Assembly: GCA_946414805.1 (NCBI GenBank) | Contig: CAMKPZ010000013.1 | Location: 1-40,499 of the forward strand | From: an uncultured Bacteroidales bacterium | GTDB lineage: Bacteria; Bacteroidota; Bacteroidia; Bacteroidales; Paludibacteraceae | DNA: 40,499 bases | Reading direction: 5' to 3' | Shown here: in pieces, positions 34,801-40,499 of the stretch | Layout: each line of letters opens with the position of its first letter | Numbering within the stretch: position 1 is the first letter of the stretch | The notes under the pieces: model-generated | What the model saw: the letters and a program-made list of their open reading frames with translations, nothing else | What the model was told of the DNA's origin: nothing | Database searches by the model: none | Translations under genes and position numbers: made by a program

Positions 34801-35172
34801 TCATGCTTTCTTCGGGTTTGCCGGAGCGGCGTTTCCGCCCATCGAGCAGGTGCCGTTGAAGATGGCTCCCGGTTCGACGATCAGCGTCTTGGTGGCTACT
34901 TCGCCTTGTATCTTGCCGTTTGAACGCAGCGATAACTGCTGGCTGCAGGTGATCTTGCCGTCCATCAGTCCCATGATCTCCGCGTTCTGGCAGTTGACGG
35001 TGCCTTTCACGCGTCCGCTTTCGCCGATCACCACTTTGCCTGTACATTGCAGATCGCCTTCTACTAATCCGTCAATACGGTAATCGCTGTCTGCGGTGAT
35101 ATTACCCACGATCTTGCTTCCGGAGGTCAGTGCGTTGAACATCGATCCTCCCTGTTGTCTGTCATTTGCCAT
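34801..35172 (-). CDS. Bactofilin (polymer-forming cytoskeletal protein)
   Basis: This 123-residue bactofilin (PF04519) is a small beta-helix protein that polymerises without nucleotide and often positions cell-wall enzymes. The repeating beta-helix turns are clear: KIVGNITADSDYRIDGLVEGDLQCTGKVVIGESGRVKGTVNCQNAEIMGLMDGKITCSQQLSLRSNGKIQGEVATKTLIVEPGAIFNGTCSM. The C-terminal tail is short and lysine-rich (APANPKKA). An alternative start at M11 (MFNALTSG) is possible. It is the first gene of the long minus-strand block, with a roughly 220-nt leader after the promoter at 35397-35428, and precedes several envelope genes. Confidence 0.9.
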   Translation of the reverse strand: MANDRQQGGSMFNALTSGSKIVGNITADSDYRIDGLVEGDLQCTGKVVIGESGRVKGTVNCQNAEIMGLMDGKITCSQQLSLRSNGKIQGEVATKTLIVEPGAIFNGTCSMGGNAAPANPKKA

Positions 35173-35291
35173 AGTTGTCTATTTTTTTGTGATTATTATT
35201 CGTGTTTCTTTGTGTTCATCGTTTGCGTTTGCTGTCCGCGGTTGTGTGTGTCCGTTGCCTGTGTTTGCTGTCCGGTCCGCGGTTGTGCGTG

Positions 35292-35333
35292 CTGTCCGTT
35301 GTCCGTTGTCCGTTGTCCGCTGTCCGTTGTCTG
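35292..35333. repeat. Heptamer tandem repeat (TTGTCCG) in the bactofilin leader
   Basis: Six 7-bp units run in a row: CTGTCCG, three TTGTCCG, CTGTCCG, TTGTCTG. Degenerate copies and a larger duplicated block (GCTGTCC...GCGGTTGTG) lie between 35226 and 35291. The array lies between the minus-strand promoter and the bactofilin start, so it is transcribed as CGGACAA repeats in the 5' leader. Confidence 0.85.
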
Positions 35334-35391
35334 TGTTTCCTCTATAATTATACATGCACGCATGCACACATTCGCGCACAAAACGCAATTT

Positions 35392-35427
35392 GGCTGCAAA
35401 GGTAATACATTTTTTTGACATATGCAA
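35392..35427. repeat. Left arm of a perfect 36-bp inverted repeat (promoter-bearing)
   Basis: This arm is the exact reverse complement of 35975-36010. Seen on the minus strand it starts TTGCATATGTCAAAAAAATG and ends in TACCTTTGCAGCC, which is a -7 box and its flank. It bounds the noncoding region on the left. Confidence 0.95.
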
Positions 35428-35428
35428 G
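35397..35428 (-). promoter_or_regulatory. Bacteroidota-type promoter of the minus-strand block
   Basis: On the minus strand, the -7 element TACCTTTG occupies 35397-35404 and a -33-like CTTG occupies 35425-35428, with 20 bp between. The -33 element differs from TTTG at one base because the inverted repeat ends just before it. No comparable promoter was noticed within the next 24 kb of minus-strand genes. Confidence 0.72.
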
Positions 35429-35548
35429 ATTTTGATATTTTTTTGTTAATTATTTGTGTTCATGCCCCCCAAAGTTCCACCTTCGCCTAAAGTTTCTTTT
35501 TTCTTTTCGTGGCAGATCCGTTTTGCTGTCCTTTCTTTCGTCTATTGC

Positions 35549-35567
35549 GCCCGAATGCTATTCGGGC
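35549..35567. repeat. Short palindrome GCCCGAAT-GCT-ATTCGGGC
   Basis: A perfect 8-bp inverted repeat with a 3-nt loop. It has the same arms as the palindrome at 4344-4360, which is 31 kb away in another noncoding stretch. Confidence 0.75.
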
Positions 35568-35576
35568 ATCGGCTTT

Positions 35577-35678
35577 GCCGGTCCCCTCTGCTTCTGTGTC
35601 TCCTGTCCCTGCCGGTCCCCTCTGCTTCTGTGCCTCCTGTCCCTGCCGGTCTCGTCCGCGTCTGTGTCTCCCGCCGCC
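35577..35678. repeat. 34-bp tandem repeat, three copies
   Basis: Units lie at 35577-35610, 35611-35644 and 35645-35678. The first two are nearly identical (one difference) and begin GCCGGTCCCCTCTGCTTCTG; the third is diverged. All are strongly pyrimidine-rich on the plus strand. Confidence 0.9.
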
Positions 35679-35748
35679 TCTTCTTCTCCCTCCTGCCGCC
35701 ATTCCATAGCCATTCCACCACCGGTTCCCTGCCAATGTGCTGTTAAAA

Positions 35749-35792
35749 CCATAAGATCACCATAGAATTACCATAGGATCACCATAGGATGA
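35749..35792 (+). repeat. Four iteron-like 11-bp direct repeats
   Basis: Consecutive units are CCATAAGATCA, CCATAGAATTA, CCATAGGATCA and CCATAGGATGA. The period is close to one helical turn, so the units would present the same DNA face, as in arrays of protein-binding sites. Confidence 0.85.
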
Positions 35793-35823
35793 GACGAATA
35801 TTTTGTCACTAACTCGCTTTTAC

Positions 35824-35848
35824 TGTATATATACTATGTATATATACA
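35824..35848. repeat. AT-rich palindrome TGTATATATAC-TAT-GTATATATACA
   Basis: Perfect 11-bp arms (35824-35834 and 35838-35848) with a 3-nt centre. Composed almost wholly of alternating A/T, it could be an operator or a DNA-unwinding site. Confidence 0.85.
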
Positions 35849-35973
35849 CTTTCTTTCCGTTTTAACAGGTTTTGACAAACGCTTTCCATGCCCTTTTCTC
35901 CCTGTTTTTCGCCCCTCCGTTCCTTCTCTTTTCCCTCCTCAAAGTCTGCAATTTTTATTTTTATTTATAAAAA

Positions 35974-36005
35974 TTTGCATATGTCAAAAAAATGTATTAC
36001 CTTTG
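35974..36005 (+). promoter_or_regulatory. Bacteroidota-type promoter of the plus-strand ompH operon
   Basis: The -33 element TTTG (35974-35977) and the -7 element TACCTTTG (35998-36005) are 20 bp apart. It lies almost wholly within the right arm of the 36-bp inverted repeat. The first gene starts about 54 bp downstream of the -7 box. Confidence 0.82.
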
Positions 36006-36010
36006 CAGCC
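35975..36010. repeat. Right arm of the perfect 36-bp inverted repeat
   Basis: The exact reverse complement of 35392-35427. By chance it can be read as MSKKCITFAA in both arms, which creates spurious long ORFs running outward from the region. Confidence 0.95.
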
Positions 36011-36058
36011 GATTATGTGTGTGCGTGTGCTGCACGCGTGAAAATAATAAGAATACGC

Positions 36059-36265
36059 ATGAAAGTAATGATAGCAATACTGTTGGTGGGATGCGCGATG
36101 ATTGCGCTGTGTGTGGGGGTGATCTTCCGCCACGACCACACATTCCGGTCCCAGCACATAGCGGAGAACGCACGGATGCGGGAGAACAAGATCCATTGCG
36201 CCACCTCGCAGGACCGCGAAGAACGAAAGAAACAAACCAAGAAAATAAACATCAAAAATTTATAA
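36059..36265 (+). CDS. Small single-pass membrane protein of unknown function
   Basis: This 68-residue protein has one N-terminal hydrophobic helix (MKVMIAILLVGCAMIALCVGVIF is the opening region, residues 2-22 being the helix), then a polar tail FRHDHTFRSQHIAENARMRENKIHCATSQDREERKK ending in a lysine-rich stretch. It resembles small Bacteroidota proteins usually annotated 'membrane or secreted protein', which share an H(I/V)xxNxxMRxxxIxCAxSQD-like tail, as far as I recall. The start at 36059 fits the promoter about 54 bp upstream, and the stop is 2 bp before ompH, so the two are co-transcribed. Function is unknown. In-frame codons further upstream run through the promoter and are not likely to be translated. 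Confidence 0.65.
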   Translation: MKVMIAILLVGCAMIALCVGVIFRHDHTFRSQHIAENARMRENKIHCATSQDREERKKQTKKINIKNL

Positions 36266-36267
36266 TT

Positions 36268-36891
36268 ATGAACAAACAGAGTGTATTTAATGTAATAGTG
36301 GCGCTGTGCCTTATTACGATTGTAGTTTTGTTTTTTACCGTAACGCCGAAGAGCAAGAAACCGGCGACGCAGGATGTGGAAGCAGCGGGCGAGTTGCTGC
36401 CGATCGCAGTCATCAACACTGATTCGATCCTCAAGCACTACACCTTGGCCGTTGAGTCCACCGACAAACTGATGTCCCAATATGAGGAGTCGATGGTGAA
36501 ACTGGACACCCGTGCCAAATCGCTGCAGAAAGAGGTTGATTCCTTCCAACAGGATGTGATCAACTTCCAGAAGAAAGTGGAGTCGGGTGCGTTCTTCAGC
36601 CGTGAGCGTGCGGAGAGCGAACAGGCCAAACTGCAGGGCAGAGAGCAGCAGCTGATGGCCAAACAGCAGGATCTGGAGAACCTGCGTCAGCAGTTGAGCA
36701 CCGACTTCATGAACCAGCAGAGTGCGCTGACCCAGCAGTTGCAGGACTCGGTACAGGCTTATCTGCGTGAGATGAACAGCGACGGCCGCTACCATCTGAT
36801 CCTGAACGACGCAGTGCTGATGAACAAGGCTGCCGGTTATGACATCACCGACGAAGTGATCGAGGGCTTGAATGCGCGGTATGCGAAGTAA
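36268..36891 (+). CDS. OmpH/Skp family periplasmic chaperone
   Basis: This 207-residue protein has an N-terminal signal or anchor helix (about 8-26) followed by the OmpH/Skp pattern. It has a short beta strand IAVINTDSILKHY (about 46-58), then a long coiled coil (about 65-155) rich in Q, E and K (DTRAKSLQKEVDSFQQDVINFQKK, AKLQGREQQLMAKQQDLENLRQQL), then the closing strand DGRYHLILNDAVLM and a short C-terminal helix. Skp-like proteins hold outer-membrane proteins in solution on their way to the BAM complex. I placed the start at 36268 because the in-frame ATG at 35992 lies within the promoter. Its 3' end overlaps the next gene by 11-20 bp. Confidence 0.85.
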   Translation: MNKQSVFNVIVALCLITIVVLFFTVTPKSKKPATQDVEAAGELLPIAVINTDSILKHYTLAVESTDKLMSQYEESMVKLDTRAKSLQKEVDSFQQDVINFQKKVESGAFFSRERAESEQAKLQGREQQLMAKQQDLENLRQQLSTDFMNQQSALTQQLQDSVQAYLREMNSDGRYHLILNDAVLMNKAAGYDITDEVIEGLNARYAK

Positions 36892-38707
36892 GCTGCTTGC
36901 TATAGTGCTGTTCTGCGCGCTGAGTGTGTCTGCTCAGCGGATCCCTCAGGCGATCGAGTACACGGAGATATATGATTTTCTGGAGGAACTGACATCCGAC
37001 GGAGTGATTAACTCTAACGCGGCGATCAGACCCTATACCCGTGATCATATTGCGGCGTTGCTGACGGAGGCGGAGCGCAAGGACTCGCTGCTGACGAAGC
37101 GGCAGAAGGACGATCTGCAGTTCTATCTGCAGGACTACGCTCTGGAACGCGACACCCTGCCGGTGTACTATTCCTACGGACACAGACACGTGACCCAATG
37201 GATCACGCCGGTGTCCAACCTGTCTCTGGCGGATCCGAGTCTGCATATTCTGACGAAGGACAAGATCTTCAAGATGCGTGTCCGTCCGATCTTGGGCATG
37301 GATCTTGATTACAACAAGAAAGGTCTGCTGATGCACCGGTGGTACGGCGCAGAGATCCAGATGGACATCGCGCACCACCTCGCTATCTGGGGTTCGATCC
37401 GCGACAACAGCTGGAGCGGTCAGGGCGTGACAGGATCGAAGATCCATTACGGCTGGGCGAACGGCAGACCCTATCCGGCGCTGAACGATATTCCGGGCGT
37501 GCAATACAAAGAGGCTAACTACGGCGGCGATTTCTCGGATTCGCGCGGCGGTATTTCGCTCTACGCATGGTGGGGCTCTATCGGCGTTCAGCGCGAAAGG
37601 ATCCAGTGGGGCGACGCGCAGCATTGCTCGAACATCCTTTCGGCGCATAACCCTGCCGTACCGATGGTGACGCTCCAACTGACGCCCTGCCGCTGGTTCC
37701 AGTTCGATTATTTCCACGCGTGGCTGCCAAGCAACGTGTTAGACTCCACCTATTACTATGTGGAGAACGAAGCGGAAGGCGTGACGGGAAGGGAATACCG
37801 GCCGGCGAACAAATTCATGGCGGCGAACATGTTCACCTTCATGCCGATCAAGTATATCCAGTTCTCGTTCGGAAACTCGATCGTTTATGCCGAGCGCAAC
37901 GTACAAGCCGCTTATTTCATCCCGATAGCGTTCTTCAAGTCGCTGGATCACCTGCTGACCAAAGGTCTGGGATCGGAGAACCAGAACTCGCAGGCTTTTG
38001 CCTCGATCTCCATCCGTCCCACCGATCATCTGCGGCTGTACGGTTCGTTCTTCCTCGACGAGTTCAAGTTCGCCCGTCTCAAGCCTTCGAACAAAGAGCA
38101 TAACCCTGTTTCGTATCTGGTGGGCTTCAACTGGAGCGGCTGGCCTGTGCGCGGACTGAGTCTGCGCGGCGAGTTCATGCGAAGCTATATCGCCTGCTAC
38201 ACCCATTCGATCAAGGTGTTGGATTACACCTCCAACAGCTATAACATGGGTCATTACATGGGCGATAATGCGCAGTCGATCTTCGTTCAGCTGGCTTATC
38301 GTCCTGTGCGCGGACTGCGGCTGACGCTCGACTACACCTGCGATACCAAATACCGTGCGTACGAGTATCTGCGTAATAATATCGCCGGTTCGCGCGTCCA
38401 GAATCCGATCATCGCCGAGAAACCTTTCAGCGAGAAGATATGGCGGAACGACGAGTTGCGCTTCCGCGCTGTGTATGAGGTGTTCAACAACTGCTATGCG
38501 CATGTGGATCTCACCTATAATAACGCGCGCGCGTTTGTTCCCGCTTCGGCACGCATCGAAGGAGAAGACAGAGGATGGAACGCAGACGGCACTTCGAAAG
38601 ATCTTGCAGGCGACGCGCTCGTAGATTATTATCTCAACAAATATACACCCGTCTATCTGCAGGGACGCAATATCACGTTCTCCTGCGGATTGAGTTTCGG
38701 CTTTTGA
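36881..38707 (+). CDS. Putative outer-membrane beta-barrel protein (Wzi-like capsule assembly family)
   Basis: This exported protein of 608 residues has the signal peptide MRSKLLAIVLFCALSVSAQ. A short helical N-terminal domain follows (EIYDFLEELTSDGVINSNAAIRPYTRDHIAALLTEAE, about 30-65). The rest is dominated by alternating amphipathic strands with aromatic girdles (FKMRVRPILGMDLDYN, AIWGSIRDNSW, IQFSFGNSIVYAE, LRLYGSFFLDEFKF, LRLTLDYTCDTKYRAY) and ends in an aromatic residue within LSFGF, typical of outer-membrane barrels. The overall layout recalls the Wzi-like capsule assembly family of Bacteroidota, but that assignment is tentative. An in-frame start three codons upstream (36872) is possible. 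It overlaps ompH, so its folding partner is co-expressed. Confidence 0.6.
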   Translation: MRSKLLAIVLFCALSVSAQRIPQAIEYTEIYDFLEELTSDGVINSNAAIRPYTRDHIAALLTEAERKDSLLTKRQKDDLQFYLQDYALERDTLPVYYSYGHRHVTQWITPVSNLSLADPSLHILTKDKIFKMRVRPILGMDLDYNKKGLLMHRWYGAEIQMDIAHHLAIWGSIRDNSWSGQGVTGSKIHYGWANGRPYPALNDIPGVQYKEANYGGDFSDSRGGISLYAWWGSIGVQRERIQWGDAQHCSNILSAHNPAVPMVTLQLTPCRWFQFDYFHAWLPSNVLDSTYYYVENEAEGVTGREYRPANKFMAANMFTFMPIKYIQFSFGNSIVYAERNVQAAYFIPIAFFKSLDHLLTKGLGSENQNSQAFASISIRPTDHLRLYGSFFLDEFKFARLKPSNKEHNPVSYLVGFNWSGWPVRGLSLRGEFMRSYIACYTHSIKVLDYTSNSYNMGHYMGDNAQSIFVQLAYRPVRGLRLTLDYTCDTKYRAYEYLRNNIAGSRVQNPIIAEKPFSEKIWRNDELRFRAVYEVFNNCYAHVDLTYNNARAFVPASARIEGEDRGWNADGTSKDLAGDALVDYYLNKYTPVYLQGRNITFSCGLSFGF

Positions 38708-38710
38708 CAC

Positions 38711-38752
38711 CGAAATAACGTAATTACGTAATAACGAAATAACGAAAAATCA
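38711..38752. repeat. Junction repeat ACGTAATTACGTAATAACGAAATAACG
   Basis: Fills most of the 51-bp gap before the carboxyltransferase gene with four to five copies of a 7-9 bp unit (AATAACG / AATTACG). It includes the AATTACG core of the other AT-rich junction repeats. Confidence 0.65.
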
Positions 38753-38758
38753 AATATA

Positions 38759-40429
38759 ATGAAAAAAGAAATTCAATTCTCTTTGGTTTACCGCGATATG
38801 TGGCAGAGTAGCGGAAAGTATGTGCCGCGCAAAGACCAGTTGGCGAAGATCGCTCCGGTGATCATTGATATGGGTTGTTTTGACCGTGTGGAGACCAACG
38901 GCGGCGCGAGTGAGCAAGTGAACCTGCTGTACGGCGAGAACCCGAACCAGGCTGTTCGTACGTTCTGCAAACCGTTCAACGAAGCCGGAATAAAGACTCA
39001 TATGCTGGACCGTGGTCTCAATGCGTTGCGCATGAACCCTGTTCCGGCGGATGTGCGTCAGTTGATGTATAAAGTGAAGCACGCACAGGGAACGGATATC
39101 ACCCGTATTTTCTGCGGCTTGAATGACCCGCGGAATATCATCCCGTCCATCAAGTGGGCGAAAGAGGCAGGCATGACAGCCCAGGCAACGATGTGTATCA
39201 CCTATTCGAAAGTACACACCGCGGAGTATTATATCAACCTTGCGGAGCAGCTGATCGAGGGTGGAGCACAGGAGATATGTCTTAAAGATATGGCAGGTAT
39301 CGGTCGTCCGGCTATGCTCGGAACGATCGTTGCGGCAATCAAGGAGAAACACCCGGATATTATTATTCAGTACCACGGTCATACGGGCCCGGGCTTCAGT
39401 GTGGCTTCGATGCTCGAAGTAGCCAAAGCCGGCGGCGATGTGCTGGATGTAGCGATGGAACCGCTTTCTTGGGGTAAAGTGCATCCGGATGTAATCACCA
39501 TTCAGGCAATGCTCAAAGATGCCGGATTCCTCGTGAAGGACATTAACATGAAGGCTTATATGGAGGCACGCAGCCTGACGCAGTCCTTCATCGATGATTT
39601 CCTGGGATACTGGATTGATCCGAAGAACGCGCTGATGACTTCGCTGCTGGTAGGTTGCGGTCTGCCGGGCGGAATGATGGGAAGTCTCATGGCTGACCTC
39701 AAAGGTATGCACGCCGCTATCAACGCCAACCTCAAGAAGAAAGGCGAGAAAGAGTTGTCCGAAGACGAACTGCTGGTCCAGCTCTTCGACGAAGTACAGC
39801 GTATCTGGCCGATGCTCGGTACGCCGTGTCTGGTAACGCCGTTCAGCCAATATGTGAAGAACGCGGCGCTGATGAACCTCTTCAGCCGTTCGATGGGCGA
39901 GAAAGACTTCACACGCATGGATCCCGCTATGTGGGGCATGATACTTGGTAAGAGCGGTAAACTGCCGGGCGAACTGGCGCCGGAGATTATCGAACTCGCC
40001 AAAGAGAAAGGCTTTGAGTTCTACACCGACGATCCGCAGAAACTCTATCCGAACGTGTTGCCGCAGTACATCAAAGAGATGAAAGAACTCGGTTGGGACC
40101 GCGGACAGGACGACGAGGAACTGTTCGAGTTCGCTATGCACGACAAGCAATACCGCGAGTACAAATCCGGTATTGCCAAAGAGCAGTTCAACAAGGATCT
40201 GGCGGAGCGCATGCAGAAAGCAGGAAAGGAAGTGCCGGAGGAGTTACGGAAGTACCTGCCGCAGGCTCAGCCATCAGCAGTCAGCAGTCAGCCGTCAGCC
40301 GAGGATGAGATGGCAGCAGTTGCTATGGCATTGCACTTGGCGCAAGGAAAGCAGCATAAGGAAGGCATCATCGAACTGCCGAATGTACATTCAACCGCAT
40401 GGAATAATAAATATTATACACTTAAATAA
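38759..40429 (+). CDS. OadA-like biotin-dependent carboxyltransferase subunit lacking its own biotin domain
   Basis: This 556-residue protein of the pyruvate carboxylase / oxaloacetate decarboxylase alpha / transcarboxylase 5S family has a TIM-barrel carboxyltransferase domain (about 1-300): YRDMWQSSGKY (family RDxxQS), the lysine normally carbamylated in EICLKDMAGI (about 178-187), and the metal-binding YHGHTGPGFSVASML (about 205-219). The conserved C-terminal half follows. The chemistry is carboxyl transfer between biotin and pyruvate/oxaloacetate or methylmalonyl-CoA. It ends in a non-biotinyl tail (ELPNVHSTAWNNKYYTLK) with no AMKM motif, so biotin must be on a separate subunit not seen here. 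A repeat-derived insert QPSAVSSQPSA lies at about 504-514. It is followed by serC after 2 bp. Confidence 0.82.
   Translation: MKKEIQFSLVYRDMWQSSGKYVPRKDQLAKIAPVIIDMGCFDRVETNGGASEQVNLLYGENPNQAVRTFCKPFNEAGIKTHMLDRGLNALRMNPVPADVRQLMYKVKHAQGTDITRIFCGLNDPRNIIPSIKWAKEAGMTAQATMCITYSKVHTAEYYINLAEQLIEGGAQEICLKDMAGIGRPAMLGTIVAAIKEKHPDIIIQYHGHTGPGFSVASMLEVAKAGGDVLDVAMEPLSWGKVHPDVITIQAMLKDAGFLVKDINMKAYMEARSLTQSFIDDFLGYWIDPKNALMTSLLVGCGLPGGMMGSLMADLKGMHAAINANLKKKGEKELSEDELLVQLFDEVQRIWPMLGTPCLVTPFSQYVKNAALMNLFSRSMGEKDFTRMDPAMWGMILGKSGKLPGELAPEIIELAKEKGFEFYTDDPQKLYPNVLPQYIKEMKELGWDRGQDDEELFEFAMHDKQYREYKSGIAKEQFNKDLAERMQKAGKEVPEELRKYLPQAQPSAVSSQPSAEDEMAAVAMALHLAQGKQHKEGIIELPNVHSTAWNNKYYTLK
40262..40302. repeat. 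CAGTCAGC-type repeat inside the carboxyltransferase gene
   Basis: Imperfect units CCATCAGCAGTCAG, CAGTCAGCCGTCAGCC are read in frame as QPSAVSSQPSA. The 14-mer CCATCAGCAGTCAG also occurs, on the other strand, in the DUF1015 gene (about 34463-34476). Confidence 0.75.
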
Positions 40430-40431
40430 TC

Positions 40432-40499
40432 ATGAAAAAGTACAATTTCAATGCAGGACCGAGTATCCTGCCGCAAGAAGTAATCAAACAGACCGCAGA
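40432..40499 (+). CDS. serC: Phosphoserine aminotransferase (5' end only)
   Basis: The first 22 codons are visible before the window ends: MKKYNFNAGPSILPQEVIKQ and so on, the nearly invariant SerC start (FNAGPSxLPxEV). SerC converts 3-phosphohydroxypyruvate to phosphoserine with glutamate, using PLP. It is truncated by the window edge, not by mutation. It lies 2 bp after the carboxyltransferase stop, so it probably shares its transcript. Confidence 0.92.
   Translation, partial: MKKYNFNAGPSILPQEVIKQTA

Larger units (their letters stand above)
35740..35868. repeat. 10-bp inverted repeat enclosing iterons and an AT palindrome
   Basis: CTGTTAAAAC (35740-35749) and GTTTTAACAG (35859-35868) are perfect reverse complements. 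Between them are four 11-bp direct repeats and a 25-bp AT-rich palindrome. Confidence 0.8.
35428..35974. other. Noncoding, pyrimidine-rich divergent region with nested repeats
   Basis: This is about 550 bp without a credible gene. In order it holds a pyrimidine-rich stretch (about 35470-35700) with the CCCGAAT palindrome at 35549-35567 and a 34-bp tandem repeat, then 11-bp direct repeats, an AT palindrome, a 10-bp inverted repeat, and a second polypyrimidine tract (about 35880-35940). ORFs in this stretch are repetitive low-complexity translations with no family resemblance. No DnaA-box cluster was recognised by eye. Confidence 0.7.

Noticed and set aside
35179..35427. 82-codon minus-strand frame starting near the left 36-bp arm and running through the heptamer repeats
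   Set aside because: It begins within the promoter arm (MSKKCITFAA is a by-product of the repeat) and consists mostly of heptamer-coded low complexity. It is better read as the 5' leader of bactofilin.
35454..35765. Overlapping plus-strand frames (66-103 codons) in the pyrimidine-rich region
   Set aside because: All three frames are open only because the DNA is C/T-rich and repetitive. The translations are Ser/Pro/Cys/Leu low-complexity with no plausible start context.
35824..35848. Possible chromosome dimer resolution (dif) site
   Set aside because: The AT palindrome has 11-bp arms, but its 3-nt centre does not fit the 6-8 bp spacing of XerC/XerD sites, and divergent gene orientation argues against a terminus.
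36845..38710. Two long minus-strand frames antisense to the putative beta-barrel gene
   Set aside because: The plus-strand frame has a signal peptide and beta-barrel pattern and is coupled to ompH. The minus-strand translations show neither.
38750..40150. Minus-strand open frame of 466 codons antisense to the carboxyltransferase
   Set aside because: It is antisense to a clear enzyme gene, its translation is histidine/arginine-rich without recognisable motifs, and no promoter is visible.

Overview
The window comes from a Bacteroidales-type bacterium (phylum Bacteroidota), probably an uncultured one. The evidence is two type IX secretion proteins (PorD-like and PorE-like), DUF4831 and DUF4835 family proteins, a Bacteroidota-style OmpH/Skp chaperone, lipoproteins with Bacteroidota lipoboxes, and promoters of the TTTG-(20 bp)-TAnnTTTG kind instead of the classical -35/-10 pattern. 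No rRNA, tRNA or CRISPR array was seen. Only SerC runs off the right edge.

Layout. (1) 1-2.6 kb is accessory DNA: a four-copy tandem repeat with a palindromic core, a REP-associated-type Y1 (HUH) transposase, and a RhuM family protein. (2) 2.6-5.4 kb holds an exported lipoprotein arginine deiminase, the first third of a broken BASS-family transporter, a repeat-filled gap, a DUF1295 membrane protein and what looks like a short remnant of a second deiminase. (3) 5.4-11.1 kb is an efflux operon behind a clear promoter: a periplasmic adaptor lipoprotein, then a single 1514-residue protein joining an AcrB-like RND permease to a TolC/OprM-like outer-membrane factor. (4) 11.1-35.2 kb is an unbroken run of 18 minus-strand genes. 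In transcription order these are bactofilin, DUF1015, porE-like, thyA, folA, tex, ettA, tilS, aroE, DUF4831, porD-like, recN, rarA, hemW, a class A PBP, a TPR protein, a TraB/GumN protein and an amidase. Gaps are below 50 bp and several genes overlap. (5) 35.2-36.06 kb is a noncoding divergent region with nested repeats. (6) 36.06-40.5 kb on the plus strand holds a 68-residue membrane peptide, OmpH/Skp, a putative outer-membrane beta-barrel, an OadA-like carboxyltransferase without a biotin domain, and the start of serC.

How the genes work together. The large minus-strand block mixes envelope building (bactofilin, class A PBP, amidase, T9SS parts) with DNA repair and replication-fork maintenance (RecN, RarA), folate/thymidylate supply (ThyA-FolA), translation control (EttA, TilS) and shikimate synthesis. 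The plus-strand genes on the right concern outer-membrane protein folding and central carbon metabolism.

The least ordinary features are: the noncoding 35.4-36.0 kb region, bounded by a perfect 36-bp inverted repeat whose two arms each carry an outward promoter, and containing 11-bp iteron-like repeats, an AT palindrome and a second inverted repeat; short repeat families that fill gene junctions and also appear in frame inside conserved genes (DUF1015, recN, oadA-like, BASS fragment); the RND/outer-membrane-factor fusion with an internal lipoprotein signal; and the transposase whose upstream tandem repeats resemble its own 5' coding end.
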